The translations under genes and the position numbers were made by a program. The notes under the pieces were generated by a model. It was not told the DNA's origin, did not search any database, and saw only the letters and a list, made by a program, of their open reading frames with translations. Shown one piece after another: positions 1 to 14,675 of a stretch of 64,000 nt of DNA. The stretch comes from Dromaius novaehollandiae. Lineage: Eukaryota > Chordata > Aves > Casuariiformes > Dromaiidae. The DNA lies in contig NC_088113.1 in assembly GCF_036370855.1 (NCBI RefSeq), forward strand, positions 18,682,501-18,746,500, read 5' to 3'. Position 1 is the first letter of the stretch; every line of letters begins with the position of its first letter.

Positions 1-3000
1 TGAAAAGTTAAAGACAGCTTCACTTCAGCAATAAAAGTTGAAAATTTATTCACAAGCTGAAAAAGGCACCACCTTCAAAGATTCTTGAATGGGGTTTCAG
101 GATTAAGCATCAAAAAATGAATAAATAAATAATGCAGGTAATCTTAAATTTAAACAGAAAAAAATTCTCATAGCAACATACAGTACCTGTTTATTACAAT
201 AGCTGAGCTGGCTAGAGTCCACGAATTTGAGCTAGAATTAATCTGACTCAAGCTCAGCATTACTAAAGTTTAAAAAAAGTCGTTTTCTCCAGACTTTTCG
301 TTTTAAAGAGCAAGCAAAGAGAACCAAGTTATGTAGCATGGAAGTTGCCTAAAAAATTTAACAGAGGCCTTGATCTAATTTTCAAAGCCAGTGATTACTA
401 GCATGAATATCATACTGATGGTACTGCTATAAACTATTATTAGAACTTCCTATTCAGCTCCCAGCTAAACTCTAGAATAATCATTACAATCATTGCTCAG
501 ACTGTGGCCACCTAATTCCCATCATTCTCAAACTATTCCATTCACAAGATCCAAATTTGCCATTTAAATCAAACCATTTTTCTAACCGATTGAATAACAG
601 GTACATGTAATGTATACGAAAATGCACAAAGTATGCAAGTAAAGGCTCCAATTTTCACACGCGATGTAGTTCTGCTTGCACAGGACTTTAAAAATAATGA
701 TTTCTTTAAACTGCTTTCCATCTGTCCACCTTCTGGCACTTACAGGAATAATTCAGTACAGCAAGGCAAAAAAAAAAAAAAAAACAGTCCAATTCCATTT
801 TAGCTTATCAGAAACATCACTTATAAGGTATTAAAACAAAGTCACAATGGGCTAACACTAACACAAATTTATCAACACAGCCTAAACAAGAAACGACTGT
901 GAGGGAGATTACTAAAAAACAACTCCTGAAGTACAATTGTTTCAATCAGTAAAGCCAAATTTCAACCTTCTTTTTCTCCCAAATCTGTAGAAAATTACTG
1001 ACTAGTTAACATGTGAATTTTTTACCTGATATCTTTTCAGACAATGAAGATTTGTAAATGAAAGAATTAATCCAGAAGCCCCAATAGCAAAATTTAGTAC
1101 ATTTCCTGGGAAGAAATTTAGTTTACCAAGTGACCAAATTCTCCCTTTTTAGCTTCCAGGTCTGCTGCAATCAGAGCACGAATTATTAAGAAGCATCTTA
1201 AGTGTCCTATCTTTTTATATCTTTTCTGAAATGGATTTACAGGGGAAGCAGGCAGAAAGCACACCTACTAAGTCTGATTCAAGAAACCTCAAAACTTTAG
1301 CTCAAGTACTCAATGGAAACATGCACTCTTCTCAAAAAGGGGACGATTTGGAGTGCTTAAGAGACATAATATGAATATTCCCTCAGGGGCATATATTGCC
1401 AGGTTAAACCACCTTTTTCTCTAGGTCAAGTTCCAGTGTATCCAGAATGCCTGCATATGCTTTGGGCAGGAAGAATGCTCATTAAAAAAAAAAAAGAGAC
1501 AGAAAAAAAAAAGCAAAAAAAAAGAAAGCTCAGGGCTCCATTAAATTGTCTCTTCTTGCTAGCAGCTTTACCACAAATACAGAAACTGGTGCTAAGATGA
1601 ACTAAGGAGCAATGCTCTACTTGAACCTCCATATGGCTAAGCTGAAGAGTGTGTTGTGAACTTCTACTGGAACACAAAGAGAAGAATCCAGAAGATTGAC
1701 AAACATTATACATTTATCCTGTTTATTTTTCCTAAAATTATATTCCAAGTGGACATCTTCCTGAATTTTTCTGAATGAGATCAAAATATTTGAAATGTAA
1801 AATGAAACAACTGCCATAATACATTAAATAATTTCAAAGAATGTCAAGATTTTGCCATGAAGTAGAATAAAATGATTTTTCTCACACTATTCCCATACTC
1901 CTCCCCAGACACAGTTCTTGGTTACTGGCAGAGATTGAACACTGAGCTGGAGACATCTTTAGTGTAACACATAGTGACTTCTCTCATGTTTCCCCCCTCC
2001 CCGAAGTCTATCACTAACACTGCACTATTTGTCAGGACGGTTTTACCGGTAATGAGGAGGTACAGTTTCTAAGAATAAAAATGCTGGGAAGAGAGAGACC
2101 AGGAACTATTCCCAATGTTTTGATTTGGTCAAATTAGGCATCCCGGAACTTAACAGAGGCAAAAAGCCGAAGTACTTTGTTTCAGTTAATAGTTTTGAGG
2201 AGAGAGAAGACAAATATCCAGAAGTTACGCACTGACAAGGCTGCAGAAATTACTCTACTTCCATTCTCTTTCCTGGTTTATTGTATAGCAGATTTTTATC
2301 TTTTCAGCCAGGTAGGACAGAAGCACTTTTCTGTGACTCACTACAAAAGGGAAGGACGGCACATCTCTGGTTTCAAAATAACCACTGTAAAATCGAGTCC
2401 TCAGTGCTAAGACACTTTGTTCCTTTGGTTTGCAGAAGTAGTATGAAATTCTAAACTTAAATTTAATCCTCTGTTCTGTATCTTTTTAGTGATTAGTTCA
2501 AATTACTTAATAACTGCATTGGTAAAACTAAAAATAGCACAGATGTGGTATATATGAAAAACATATCCATATCAAAAGCCTATGTTACAAACAACAGCTA
2601 AATGGTAGTAAGAACACGTTCAGAAAAAAAAGGGGGGGGGAAGGTACAAATAGGCAGACTGAAGTTCCCAGGGCTGAAGTGCAGCAGCATCTGTAAGGGT
2701 TCAAGACAAAAGATGCAGAAGCATCCGTTATTCTGCAAGTTGGCATTATGATTACTTAGAAAGGCATGTAATTCTACATTTCAGTAGTCAACAGAAAACA
2801 TGCAAATATTTCATAAGCTTCATGAAAGTTTAACAATCCAGTAAGCTACAGTAACACTTTATACCAACTAAAACTGTCTACCTGGTAGGACTTGTTGATT
2901 ACAGAACTTGGCAAATTTTTTTTTTCTACAGTTCAGGTTTTGGATCCTAATGATTAATTCAGTCATATGCAGGTTATTCAGGGTCTCAAAAAGGTCTACC

Positions 3001-6000
3001 AACTATTTTCTCAAACTTACAGGATATCACACTACGATATTTGGAGGACAGAATCAAATGTGGACGTATTTCAACAAAGCATCAAGGGTCCTTAAAGTCC
3101 TACATATGCACATAACCTCTCATATCAGTAGATGAGCTCAATCTTAAATGAAACTCATACCTTAAATTTGACAGTGGGACACCAAAATTTTTGTCCTGCC
3201 ACATTTTTGTTTTTACTGACAGGATTAGTCTTCTGCCAGATCATCCAGCTGAACCTACTCCCCCTCTGTTGTTGCATGGGTCTTAGGTGCAAGGCATGGG
3301 AAACCGAACACGAGGAAGGAGCAGGATTGCCTCTTCTGGTGGCAGCTTGCTATTCGATTGACCTGGCTAAATGTGAAACCACACCCCAAGTCTTACACCA
3401 TCTTCTGACATACACAGAACTGTGGCAAGTGTGTACTCTTCTCAGGGAGCAGCATGCCAGCTACATATGTGCAATTTAATTTCAGAACAGATGTTACAGT
3501 TGGTCAGCAAACTGATGAGACATACAAACGAACGGGTATTCCCTCAGAGCGGGAAGTTTGAGATCACTTTGTGCACGCTGTCCGTGAACAACGGGAAGAG
3601 AAGACGCAGTCAATGCCTACTACACATTGGCCACTGTATTTTATACTGTGATGTTTCCAGTTCTTTCAGTGGTCGCTCCAAACAGTGTACCGATGATAAA
3701 AACTCCCAAACCACTTTTAAAATAAAAGCATAAAGACGTCTCCAGAATGTTAGTTTATCCAGCCTAAAAGAATAGGGATAGTTTCACCACAGAAGACAGA
3801 TCAGTGCTAGAAGGCGGCACCCGGTGTTTCTATTCCGGCACTTTTGAACACATAGGTATACCTCCCCTTGCTTGATGTTAGGAACAGTAAAAAAAGGTGC
3901 AAAGAAATGCCACTTTCCCCATCTTGTCCTGTGCACCACGTAGGAGGAGGACAGCAAAAGGATTCCTATTGACTGAAGAGGCATGTGCTAAAAAGACCAA
4001 GAGGTACAGTTGGAGCTAATGAGTCAGCTCATCTCTAGGGTGAGACCCACAGATGAATCCTCAGGCAGAAAAAGCCACATTCCTTGCAGGGCTTAAGAAA
4101 TAGCATTACTATAGTATGTCCACCACAGACTTAACTATGATCTCTCCCACTAGATGTCCAATAGATACAGAACCCTTCCCCTAAGGAAGTTCCCATTTAA
4201 AGCCAAGCCAAATACTACAACATGTAGAAAAGAATGAAATTCTTTAAGTGGAAGACGACATAACTGCAACATTATCTACTGTGTCACAGCATCGGCTTTT
4301 TGGATGCTTGTTAGCTAAATACACTTTGCTTCCATGGGTCTCAACATTAATGTTTCAGCATTGTAATATGGTCATTGAGGCTTAATCTGAGGATGGTGTT
4401 CACAGTATAGCACCGTTTACTTTTGTGTGAAGGACTTGGAGGATGCACTCGTATCATCAAGCCTCACCTACACTGGGAGGCTGTGTTTTGCACCACCAAC
4501 ATGGAAATTATCAGAAAGAAACTTTGTTCTTCCTATGAACTCTCAAAAATATTTCTATATAGCATGCAACTCTATTCTGGTTCTTCCCTCATTCCCTCCC
4601 ACATCATCTCCCTTACTTAGGAATAGTAGCTTTAGAAAATTATCCTCCCCTCCCCCCCCCCCCCAAACACCCCATAGAATAGTCTTAATTTAAATTATCT
4701 CATTTGTGACGGGTTATTTTGCTGGTGACATTACCTAGCTACTGCAGTTTTTAAACACCTGAATAAAAAGTGTGCTATTCCTGTTGCTGTGCTTAAAGTT
4801 TTCTGAATTACAGTCCTGTAAGCTCTTCAATTTCTTGCTCTAGTTAATGCTGAAAATTTTAAAATGTGCTGTAGATAAGCTGTATGTAGTTATATGTGAA
4901 ATCTGTTTTGCAATGATGAGTTTGTCGGGCAGTTTTTTTCAGAACATCTTTGCAATGAGAAATTAAATACCACAACTAATAGTTCAGAACACTATTAAAG
5001 ATTGTGAAAGGTATCTTGGAATCATGCAAGTTGATTGTTACATACTACTAATTATGAGAAGTTTAACCACAGAATTAAGAAACTTAGCATAAGGCTATTC
5101 ATAGACTAAAACTATTGCCTCTGGTTTCTAATACTCTCTTAAAGTTTCCCTGTGTCCCCCTCCCCCTGCCCATCTACACTTTCTGTAGCTTTTTTCATGC
5201 TAAAAATGCCTTAAGGAAGTGTCTGGGGAGGACAGGTTGATGGGTGCACCTTCTTGTCCAGCTTGCACAGCACTTTTTACAGTGTAAGCATTTACATAAG
5301 GGAGTGTAGCATCACTACCCTAACACTTCAGAACATGTAACTTTTCAGGTTAGTGAACATTTACAAGACTGACAGGTGGAAACTGCTGAGGCATGTAGGT
5401 ATTCTACATATACTTTTGATTCTCCTCTCTCCCTCACCAAAATAGAGATTTTTAGCAAAAGTTTAACTTTCAAATGTATGCATGGGGCACACATTCTTGT
5501 GGAAGCAACAAAAAAAGTTGGTAGTCAATTACTATTCAGTAAGTGGAGCAGTAATTTTGGTAAAACTCTACAACATAAATAATAAAACCTAAGTAGTGGA
5601 GTATAGCAATTTGTGATCTACCTTTTAAAGTGAATCACTTACTACACTTAAAAGGATTTGGTGTCCTTTAAAAAAAAACAAACAAACAAAAAAAAAACAC
5701 CCACAGAAGTCAAAATTAGAGGGAGCAAATTCACTACACTAGTGTAGCTCTGCTGCTTTTAAAAAGCAAAAGATATGGGTTAGAAGGTATCCTCCAAAAG
5801 CCTGTGTAAAGGCTAGCCAGAGCTGACTGATCATGTATTTTGAAAAGAGCTAACCTCCAAGGAAAGGAAACAGCACTGCCCTTTAAGGTCCCATAAGCCC
5901 TATAAGGGTCTGATATGAATGCAGAAGTGTGCAAGGACTGACAGAAGCAGTAGTTATTTTGAAATCACAAAAAATAACCAGCAATTTGAGTGTCACTCAA

Positions 6001-6589
6001 AAACTGGCCAGCATTCTGTACTGTGAAGTTTCGTGTGGTCCTGCTGCTCCATCTTGCTCAGAGGTAGGTAGCTGCACTGTCAGCTTCTCCGTGCAACCGC
6101 TTCAGCGCGCAGCAGCTGTCCAGGCTGAACGGTACAGAAGGTGAGGGCAGCCCATTTTGACATGTATCACATAGCAGAAAAGCAGAATCGTTTTGCTTGG
6201 AGAGGAAGAAATACAGCACTGTGTTTGCCAATATCGAGAATTTAGGAACAGCAGATCTCTTTGCAAAACTGTTTAAACAAAGGACGGGCAGGATGCCTCG
6301 GCTACATGTAAAATTGCAGTTTTTGTAACAGTATCCCCTCTGCCACTCAACCTCAGGAGGTCTTATACGGACTTACACGACAGTTGTGGTACGACCACTT
6401 TCTGCATGACGACTAGTGATAGGAATAATTAAGTTAAACTAACCCTCCCACCCCAATGCAGAGGCTGTTACAGAACTTTCAGCCAAGAGTTTTAAAAAGT
6501 GAAACCCTTCAATGCATCATGACTAAAAACTAAACAAAACCAGGAGTCAGCTGGTGCTTTAGATGCCAATTATAAAGTGCTCCACAGTG

Positions 6590-6790
6590 GGAAGTTACTT
6601 ACCAGTTAAGAGAAGTTCCTCAAGAGTAGCCTTTGCATAGTCACAGTGCTGGGATGCATGCCTGACATCTCAGAGCCTCAGAAACTTGTCGAAGTCAAGC
6701 CTGTTAGGTGCCACTGAAGCACCCTCTTGTGGCACTAAGCATTCAGTGCCCAAGGCTGTGAAGGTGAGGTGTAGTTCGTAACCGCTTCAA
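6590..6790. repeat. Possible ancient dispersed repeat
   Basis: On the minus strand this block reads like an old sauropsid repeat: a stretch containing CACAAGAGGGTGCTTCAGTG near one end and GGAACTTCTCTTAACTGGTA followed by AGTAAC at the other. I recall similar sequences ending in a splice-donor-like CTGGTAAGTAACC, dispersed in turtle and crocodilian DNA. Family and class are not determined and the copy is strongly decayed. Confidence 0.3.
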
Positions 6791-9700
6791 TTCCGTGGCC
6801 ATGCAATTGTTGCTTTCCTGAAGCCTGTTTTTGCCAACCTTTTTGTCATTTCTCACAAGGATAGTTTAACATTAGTTCTAAGTCATTCAAAAATGTTGAA
6901 CCGCTTTTGGCTAGGTTTCAATGTTAGTTCTCACTGTTAACTGTCTACACAATATCTTGGAGATCTGGGTCAGTTTCCACTTTCAAGACCAAAACAAACT
7001 TTATTATTAAATACTAGTGTTTAAGAGGTGTGCCTCCTGCCCTACTGCCTCCCTTAAAAAGCCTCCGTCAGTTCTAATCTGCACCACAATAAGCAGCTCA
7101 TAATTAAGGTATATTCTGTGTGCCAGGCACATTCAGGCACACAGAGAAAGTAAATCTGGCTTTAAAGTTAACTGATTTAAGAAACCCTAAGACAACAGCC
7201 TTTCCTGCAGCAATTTGTTTGCATTAAAGCCAACACTGTAGTGATGCTCACGCAAATCTGTAGCACACACAGGCAAAGCTTCTTCTGTTTTAAACTACAT
7301 GACACTATAGTGATTTATCTACATTAGGTGACCACATCTTCAGCAACTATTCCCCTCCTGAGTGAAACAGTGGCAGTGTCCACTGTAATAAAACGGGCCC
7401 CTTATTTTTCAGAACCATTTCTGGATTGGCATCATCATTCCTTGCAGGGACAGGCCATCTTCAGGTTCCAAGTTCGGTACAGACCGGCACAGCAAACTGT
7501 CAGCACCAAGATCAGCAGCAAAACTTGACTCCAAAGGGTAAGAGTTCACCTCAAAAAACTCCCTTTTATTCAGGGACTAGCAGAGAAAGACCTTTTTCAC
7601 TGGCTATGCAGGCAAGTGAGTAAGTTCAAAGAACTAAAGTAATATTAGTAAAAGAAAGCAAAACAGCAGTAGAGGGTGGTGAGTCTTTTTTTAATCAAAC
7701 TTTCATCACTTTCAATGTCGACGACAAGAGGTAAACCACCCTAAAAATCATACTTCATTCAGAATTGTATCAGATTTCTCCCCTCCCCATCCCTTCCCCT
7801 CTGAGTGGTTCCTCATACTGGAGCCAAATCCCCATCACGACAAGAGTGCTGGCTTTTTGTTGTCCAAGCGCCATGGGGGTGCTAGGTGCTTGAAAGGTAA
7901 TACATGAAACGTGCTAGCAGCGGGGACCAGCTTTCCTAACCCAAGACACAGGGCAAATATCTTCATGTGGCTGAGAGCCACAGGACACATGTAACATACC
8001 TGTAGAGCAGAGAAGGGGAGCTCCAGTAGTTCACAGGCAGATGATAATCGCTCCCCAAGGATCCCACTGCTCCTTTTAATAGGCTGGGTCCCAGGGGATG
8101 TTGGCTCCAGCAGCCACTACCGGTCTGCCTCATTGCATAGCCAGGCTTCAGGTCACCCAGCAGCCCCTGTGCCAGCATGACCCCCTGCCATTCTCGTTCA
8201 GCACTGGAGCTGCACTAGCCGGCCACTCCTGTGCTATATTCTTTCCAAAGGCAGGTCTCCAGCATGAATTTTTCAGAAGCTCTGCCAGAATCATCTTAGG
8301 TATTCTGACCATCATTTGGTCCCTCAGCAGCCTTTTTGAAAACTCCTCTAATTACAACGGGTTAAGTCTAGACCTAAATATATAGCAATAATGTGCCACA
8401 GAAAATTGCTAATGATGTGAAATATATAGTTCCTTTTATTCCCCAGGTAGTATTCAGTGCTTAATGCCTCTTCGTATAGGTCCACTTTGCAGACTACAGC
8501 ATAAAACAAAGATACCACAGCTTTCAAGGAACTCTTTCAGGTTTTACTTATAACAGTATGGAACTCAGCACAGGCTAGTTTATCCTGTGGGGAAGCACTC
8601 CAGCTAAAATTAAGGCATCTGGTTCAACTACAATCAGTCTTTGCAGACAAGTAAACTCAAGAGTTAAGAACGACTCCCCAGTTTAGGTTAACTACTTTTC
8701 TAACAGTTAAGCTGAACCAGTACCAGCATATCCATACACACTGTACTTAAGAGTCGCAACTTAAGCTGGTAATCATCTTGCCTGGAGAGAAGCATTAACT
8801 AGGCACCAGCCTGTGTGCAGAGAAGGCCTTATTTTTCTTTTTACAATAGTATTTACAGCTTTAAACTTTCATTCTCTCACTCCTACTTTCGTCTACCTCC
8901 TGAGCCATAACTCCTTCAGTCTTGAGTACACCACATTTTTCTCCTGCACTCTTTATAGCAGTGTATTGTCTGTTTTTCCCTACCTTGGTACTCTATTATA
9001 AAAATCACACAAGAAAAACTACACAAATGACATAGGCTATAATCCATTTTTGTACACACATCACATTTTTTGATTATGGGCTCATGTGGTAACTGTATTC
9101 CCTTGACAAAGTCTCTAAATTTTGTTATAGGTGTGTAGGAACAGAGCAGCCCAGGTGCCCTTTATATCTGGAATCATATAACTGTACAAGCAAGCGCTAT
9201 TCAGTTTGTGAATAGGCCTTGGACGCAGAAAAGCTGAGCTGCAGAAAAAAATGAAGAAAAACGAAAAAAAAGGGATCAAAGTGAAATCTATATAGTCAGA
9301 GGTAGCGCGCTACAAACCTGGCCCCCTCGCTTCCCAGTAGGTGGCAGCACAAAGCTGTCTGTCCCTAACTCACTGCCGCAGACCGGGGAGAGCTATGACA
9401 GACCTCATGTTTATCATCTCCTCTAAAGAAACCCTTCCCCTTCAAAGTCCCACTCATTAACAAGTTCTGTGAACTACTACTACCAAATGTGGTATTATAG
9501 TGAAAGGCTGTAAACTCATATTATATAACTATCTACAGCTAAGTAGATAGAACCTCTTCACTATCCTGTTTCAATCAATAAATGCAGATGCTTAGGATCT
9601 TCAAGCAACTTAATACCTTAGCTGAGTAAATAATCAGTTCATATATTTAAGTCTAATATGAGAAGTTAACTGAATGTCAATAAAGATTTAAAGAACTGAT

Positions 9701-12700
9701 GCATACTCAGTGCCCTTATGACTGGCTAGTTTAAAAATCAGGTTACTACCAATGTTTATCTTCTTCCCCTCCTTTGGGCTTATCTTCTACTCTAAAGCAG
9801 GTGAAGTACTTGCTCCTGACTTCTACTTGGCAATTAAATATTGCAAAAACAGAGAGGAAGGGGGAAGAAAAAAAAACACGTCTTAAGTGTTGTTCTATCA
9901 ATCAGAAAACCTGCACTGAAATGCTTCAGACACATATATGCTGATATTGCTGATAAACCTTTGTACCAGCAGGCAGTCCAACCACAGCTGATACTTTCAC
10001 AAGAGGAAAAGAAAATGATGTCTGAAGTGTTCCTTCACCCAGATGAAGAAAGGTTTCCTTTGATACAGCAGCTTTTTCTGAACTGCTAGTGAAGCACTGT
10101 AATTGGTTTTCCTGTGAAATGGTAAGCAATCATGCTGACTCTACATGCAAGGTGGTGATTTTTTTTTCTACAGAAAATAATGCCATATTTGTCTGAGCAT
10201 CCTACTTTTTGTACCTCCTAGCCACCATTAACAAGAAACTTGCTGTTCATTAGTAGCATTTCTGTGCAGTAGCTGGTTATATCCAATCTGCTCTATACTG
10301 TTTTCTGCTTTGTAAATTCCCTCACTGCATTTTTGCCAGTTTTTTTTCTACCATAATTCGTAATTAGCTAATTAACTGAAAAGAGAGACAGAAGCTCTCT
10401 AAATCCTTCAGAATGTTTTTTAATATTAAAGAAAAGTACTGGAAATTAAAATGTTGTGTTCCTAACACACTTGAAATGTGAGGGTCTCAAATCAAAAACA
10501 GAAAATAGCCACATCCAATCAATTATTAAATCTTTGTAAAAAACGTGTCCCTAACAATTATCTTTTAGAAATCTGAACAGACACCAAGAGTAGTCTAGAA
10601 CACTTGACAGAACAACTTAAATATTTCATCTTTGCTTAAAAATACAAGAAAAAAAGCAGTGCAGGCTTTTTGAAAAGGGGGGAGGGAGGAAGGAGGAACG
10701 GATCCAGACATCTTTCACGTGTATTTCTTAATTCAGGATCCCTCCTGTGTCAAAGTCTGACTGCAGTGTGTTTTATTATGAATCTGTTCTGTCCAGTTTT
10801 TCATTACACAGAGGGGCATATCACACTTGAAAATACATGCTTAATTTAAAACTTGTTAATAAGCTTCATGATTTAACAGTGCCATTTGATTTGCACTTGT
10901 ACCTTCCACTGCCAGAACCTTTTCCCCCTTTTTAAAGGGCAGCAGTGACAATACAGAAATACATTATTTGCATTTTTAAGAATCAAAATAGAATGTATGG
11001 TATTAATTAGTATAAAATTAAAACTATAAAAGCTCTCAGTAGAGTCAAATGAGCAGCTGATGCAAACTGCTTTTGTGGTTCCTTATTTCTAATGCCAAAA
11101 ATTTTGAAGGGTAGGATTTCAATATTTTGGAATAAATGTGTTTTGGAATAAATTATGTTGATTATAAAGTTTCTCCTCCATTGTAATTAAAAATAATGTT
11201 TTCTAGAAGATGTATGTTAGACTTATACAAAATGGAAATGTTTAACAAGTCATTCTGGATGGCGTTTCCCCTCACACAACTAAAAGATGCTTTTGGATAA
11301 ATGAGACAGTCTATTTTGCTTTTGTTACTAATTTTACCTCTCCTTAGACAAGACCTAAATATTGATGATTAACAATGGCTCACATAACAAACTCAAGACT
11401 TGCATTACAACTTGAATCTTTGAACAACCACATTGTCTGCTCCTAAACCTCAACAATCCATATACTTGTATCAATTTGAAAGCTAGGGTAACTTTTGAAA
11501 TTCAATATAGAAGCTGAGCATTGCAGACTAAACGAATACTGATTTTCTTAATGAAATTAAAAGCTACATTTTTGAGATAGAAAGTGATGTATGCTTAATT
11601 TGCTCTTAACTATGTAGTTCAAATACTGTCTACAACTTAAAAACTATTTGTGCTTAATATTCATTTATCAATGTATGTTCAAGATATGTCCATTCCTAGT
11701 AATTAAATGAATAAACAGGATCATTTTCATTGGAAACATCAAGGTGTTAGTGTAAATCAATAATCAGGCTTCAGGTTTTGGTGTACAAAACTTCTCCAAG
11801 TAGGGCCCTAACTCATTCCCCTCCCCCCCCCCAAAAAAAAACAGTAGGAAGAAAAAAAATTAATAACTAAACACCAGCTACTGTGGTAACATGCCAGAAA
11901 AAAAAAAAAAATCACTGCTATATATAGTTGCATACTACTCGCACAAAATATCCTTGTTATGTTTTTAATGCAAAACAGATTGAGAGGGGGAAAAAAAATA
12001 AAGGGGGGGTGCCTTGAGTGACAGGTTGGTATGCAAATATACTACATGCCCCTACCACCCTGTATATTTGTAAGAGTGGCTTGATTTTCTTCCTCCTACT
12101 TAATAAAACTACTGTCATACGTAAGAACATCAAAATCTTGCATCTGACAGGTGGGACAATGGTGATAAAGTAAATATATACATATATCTCAATCAATCAT
12201 ATACTTCAAAAGTGTGTTCGTGTGCGAGTTTGTAAATATTAAAAAACTGGATGGAAAGAGTATTAAACAGAGTAATTCTGCAAATGACGCTAAGGTCACT
12301 TAATTCCAAAAGGGCCTCATGTGCACTTAGTCACATAAATAAGGATTTGCAGAACATGGTGTTAGGCTGTGGAGAACGCAAGTGGTATTCAGAAATACTG
12401 CACATGGAAGAATCTCATCCTTAGCTCCCTCAAGGCCAATTTTAGCCCAAACACAAGACACCTAGAAATCTGAACTAGTCATCTTAAATGCCTCTTATAA
12501 TCCACGTTCAGAAATGGACATTACTTAAGAGCTAGTCACCTCATTCTAAGATTAGTATCTAAAACAGATTACGTTTTTGCCTGTTCAAGATATTTCTTTC
12601 TCTCCGCAGACTAGCTCAGACTTAGTGCTCTAACTTTTAGATATCTGAAGTCAGAGGACTCTCACTGATTTCCATAATGCCATGCTTCTGTATTTTGAAT

Positions 12701-13692
12701 ATCTAAAAATTTTCTAAATAAAGTCCTGTAGAATACTCTAAAGAAGATGTAATAGCAGCTTCTGAGAAAGATTACAGATCAAACCTATCCAACCCAAAAG
12801 AGGACTATCTTTTTCCACAAATAAACAAACAATTTACCTCGTAATTTAATAATAGCACAGAGTCCCCACATATTAGTAGAACTTACCTTAATAACAGCAA
12901 TCTGAAGTTCTTCCTCTCATTTGATATGAGAATTCTTCATCACACAAACTAGGTTGTTTTGTATTCATTATTATAGTCTAGTATACGCACAGATTTTTCC
13001 ACCAATTTAACTATTTCAATTAGAGGAATCCAATTTTCTACTGTAACTGATAACCTCCAGTGATGCAACATTTAAAAGTAATTAGATGTGCCTAAAACAA
13101 AAATCACCCCCCAAAACCTATATTCCTGTCTCCTAGAAAAAAAAATAAACTTATCAGTGAGGAGATTTTAAGTGATATGGTTAAGCTGTAGATATAGCTA
13201 CATTGAGATAAAAAGAATGATAAAAATTTGACATGCAAAATAAGTGCTTGTAATTTCATTTAGAGCTTTTAATTTTTAGCTATGTTTAAAACGCTAGGAT
13301 TTCTGACAAAAAAGCTACACTTTCTTTAATAGCAGCTTAAAATGCAGGTTCATAAAAATAACTATTTTAAACATTCACTATAAATAAAGGGCACAGGGCC
13401 CAAATAATTAATACAACAAGAATAAATATATACTAAGGCTATAGATCTAAAAGCCTCGGTAGAACACTTAAGTTTAAATGATAATTATTTCATGTGGGCA
13501 AATAAAATTAAAATATGTTTAGTAAGTCTAATATGTACTACAATAATAAACTGAGCAATTTAGGGTAGCTTGTGCTCCCTCAATGTTTAAAAATTATATT
13601 ATTTTAAAAAATCTAATCCTAAAGATAAATCTACATGGTTATAAATTTATCTATCAGTTATTTATATATAAAGTAAGTGTTTAATAACTTGG

Positions 13693-13698
13693 TTTATT
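13693..13698 (-). terminator. Candidate poly(A) signal for DIDO1 short isoform
   Basis: AATAAA on the minus strand (TTTATT on plus), about 980 nt past the read-through stop, with ATTAAA nearby at 13685-13680. It would give a 3' UTR of roughly 1 kb. Many AATAAA hexamers occur by chance in this AT-rich intron, so the assignment is weak. Confidence 0.22.
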
Positions 13699-14675
13699 TC
13701 TGAAAATAAAGTGCAAAACTGGCTAAAGTGTGGTAAAGAAAGCTGGGAGAACTGAACTTCTGAATTCACAACACTTCAAGTGAGAAAATATTAGACACTA
13801 GGTCATGTGTATTGTACATGTGGAAGGCAAAATTTCATTTGTAGTTCCATCACTGCACTATAAAACTACTCAGCTGGAGTCAATGAAAAAACACGTCATT
13901 AGTAGAAAGGCTTGTTCAGACTACAAAGCAGCGTTTACTTACCTTTATACGAGTTACAAGGATGCTATTCAAAACCTGCAAAAATATGCAAGGCAATATT
14001 TCTGCCTAATATCCACTTAAGATGCGTCCTTCTTTGTGTGGATAATGTGTGAAGTATGAACATACATAAATAGAAAGGAAAAAAAGAGCACTGCCTCCCC
14101 CCAAACTTAAGAGTAAAGAATGGTCCTTAAATTATTTCATGTAAGGAAGAAAAGCGGCAGGAAGAAGAACTTGATATACTTGACAGTTAAAAGCTGTTTG
14201 CAGAAGTGTAAAGTATCGTTGGATACCAGGTTGAAGATTTCATTCTCGGCACTAGCAATGAAAATGCAAGACCTGAGAGGCAGGTGCCAAATCTAAATTA
14301 CAAAAATACAATTCAGATTAGTACAATCAATTGCTGATACAAGGTGCACACTGTGCAACCTTTTTGTTAAACTTAACACAAGTGTATTGATACTCACCTT
14401 TTCTAGATCAGTAACAGTTATTGCCTTTGTAGGAAAAAATTTAAAGCTTAATCAGGAAGTTTGCATCCAGAAATCAGCTGGGTAGATTGACAGGCTCTAA
14501 TTAAATCATACAACTATTGTATGATACAAATAAAACTTCTAAGTGTCTCCCATTTGTGTGTGTATATATGTATGAATCTTTGAAGGTGGAGATAAGAAGT
14601 TTGGTGCCATATTAGGAAAAAAAAAACCCAAACCCTAAACTCCCTAGTCTTGCAGAGCCAAGAATGGATGGGTAT

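Larger units (their letters stand above)
1..14675 (-). other. DIDO1 intron 8 (partial), no gene seen
   Basis: AT-rich sequence with no open frame on either strand that I can tie to a protein, apart from a possible 3' UTR of the short DIDO1 isoform at its right end. It contains mononucleotide tracts (A-runs near 769-784 and 11890-11910, an A/G block 2622-2642, C-runs near 4652-4665 and 11820-11831), an A/C-rich simple repeat at 5668-5702 and one repeat-like block near 6.6 kb listed separately. The exons for the TFIIS-like domain must lie left of position 1. Confidence 0.8.
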
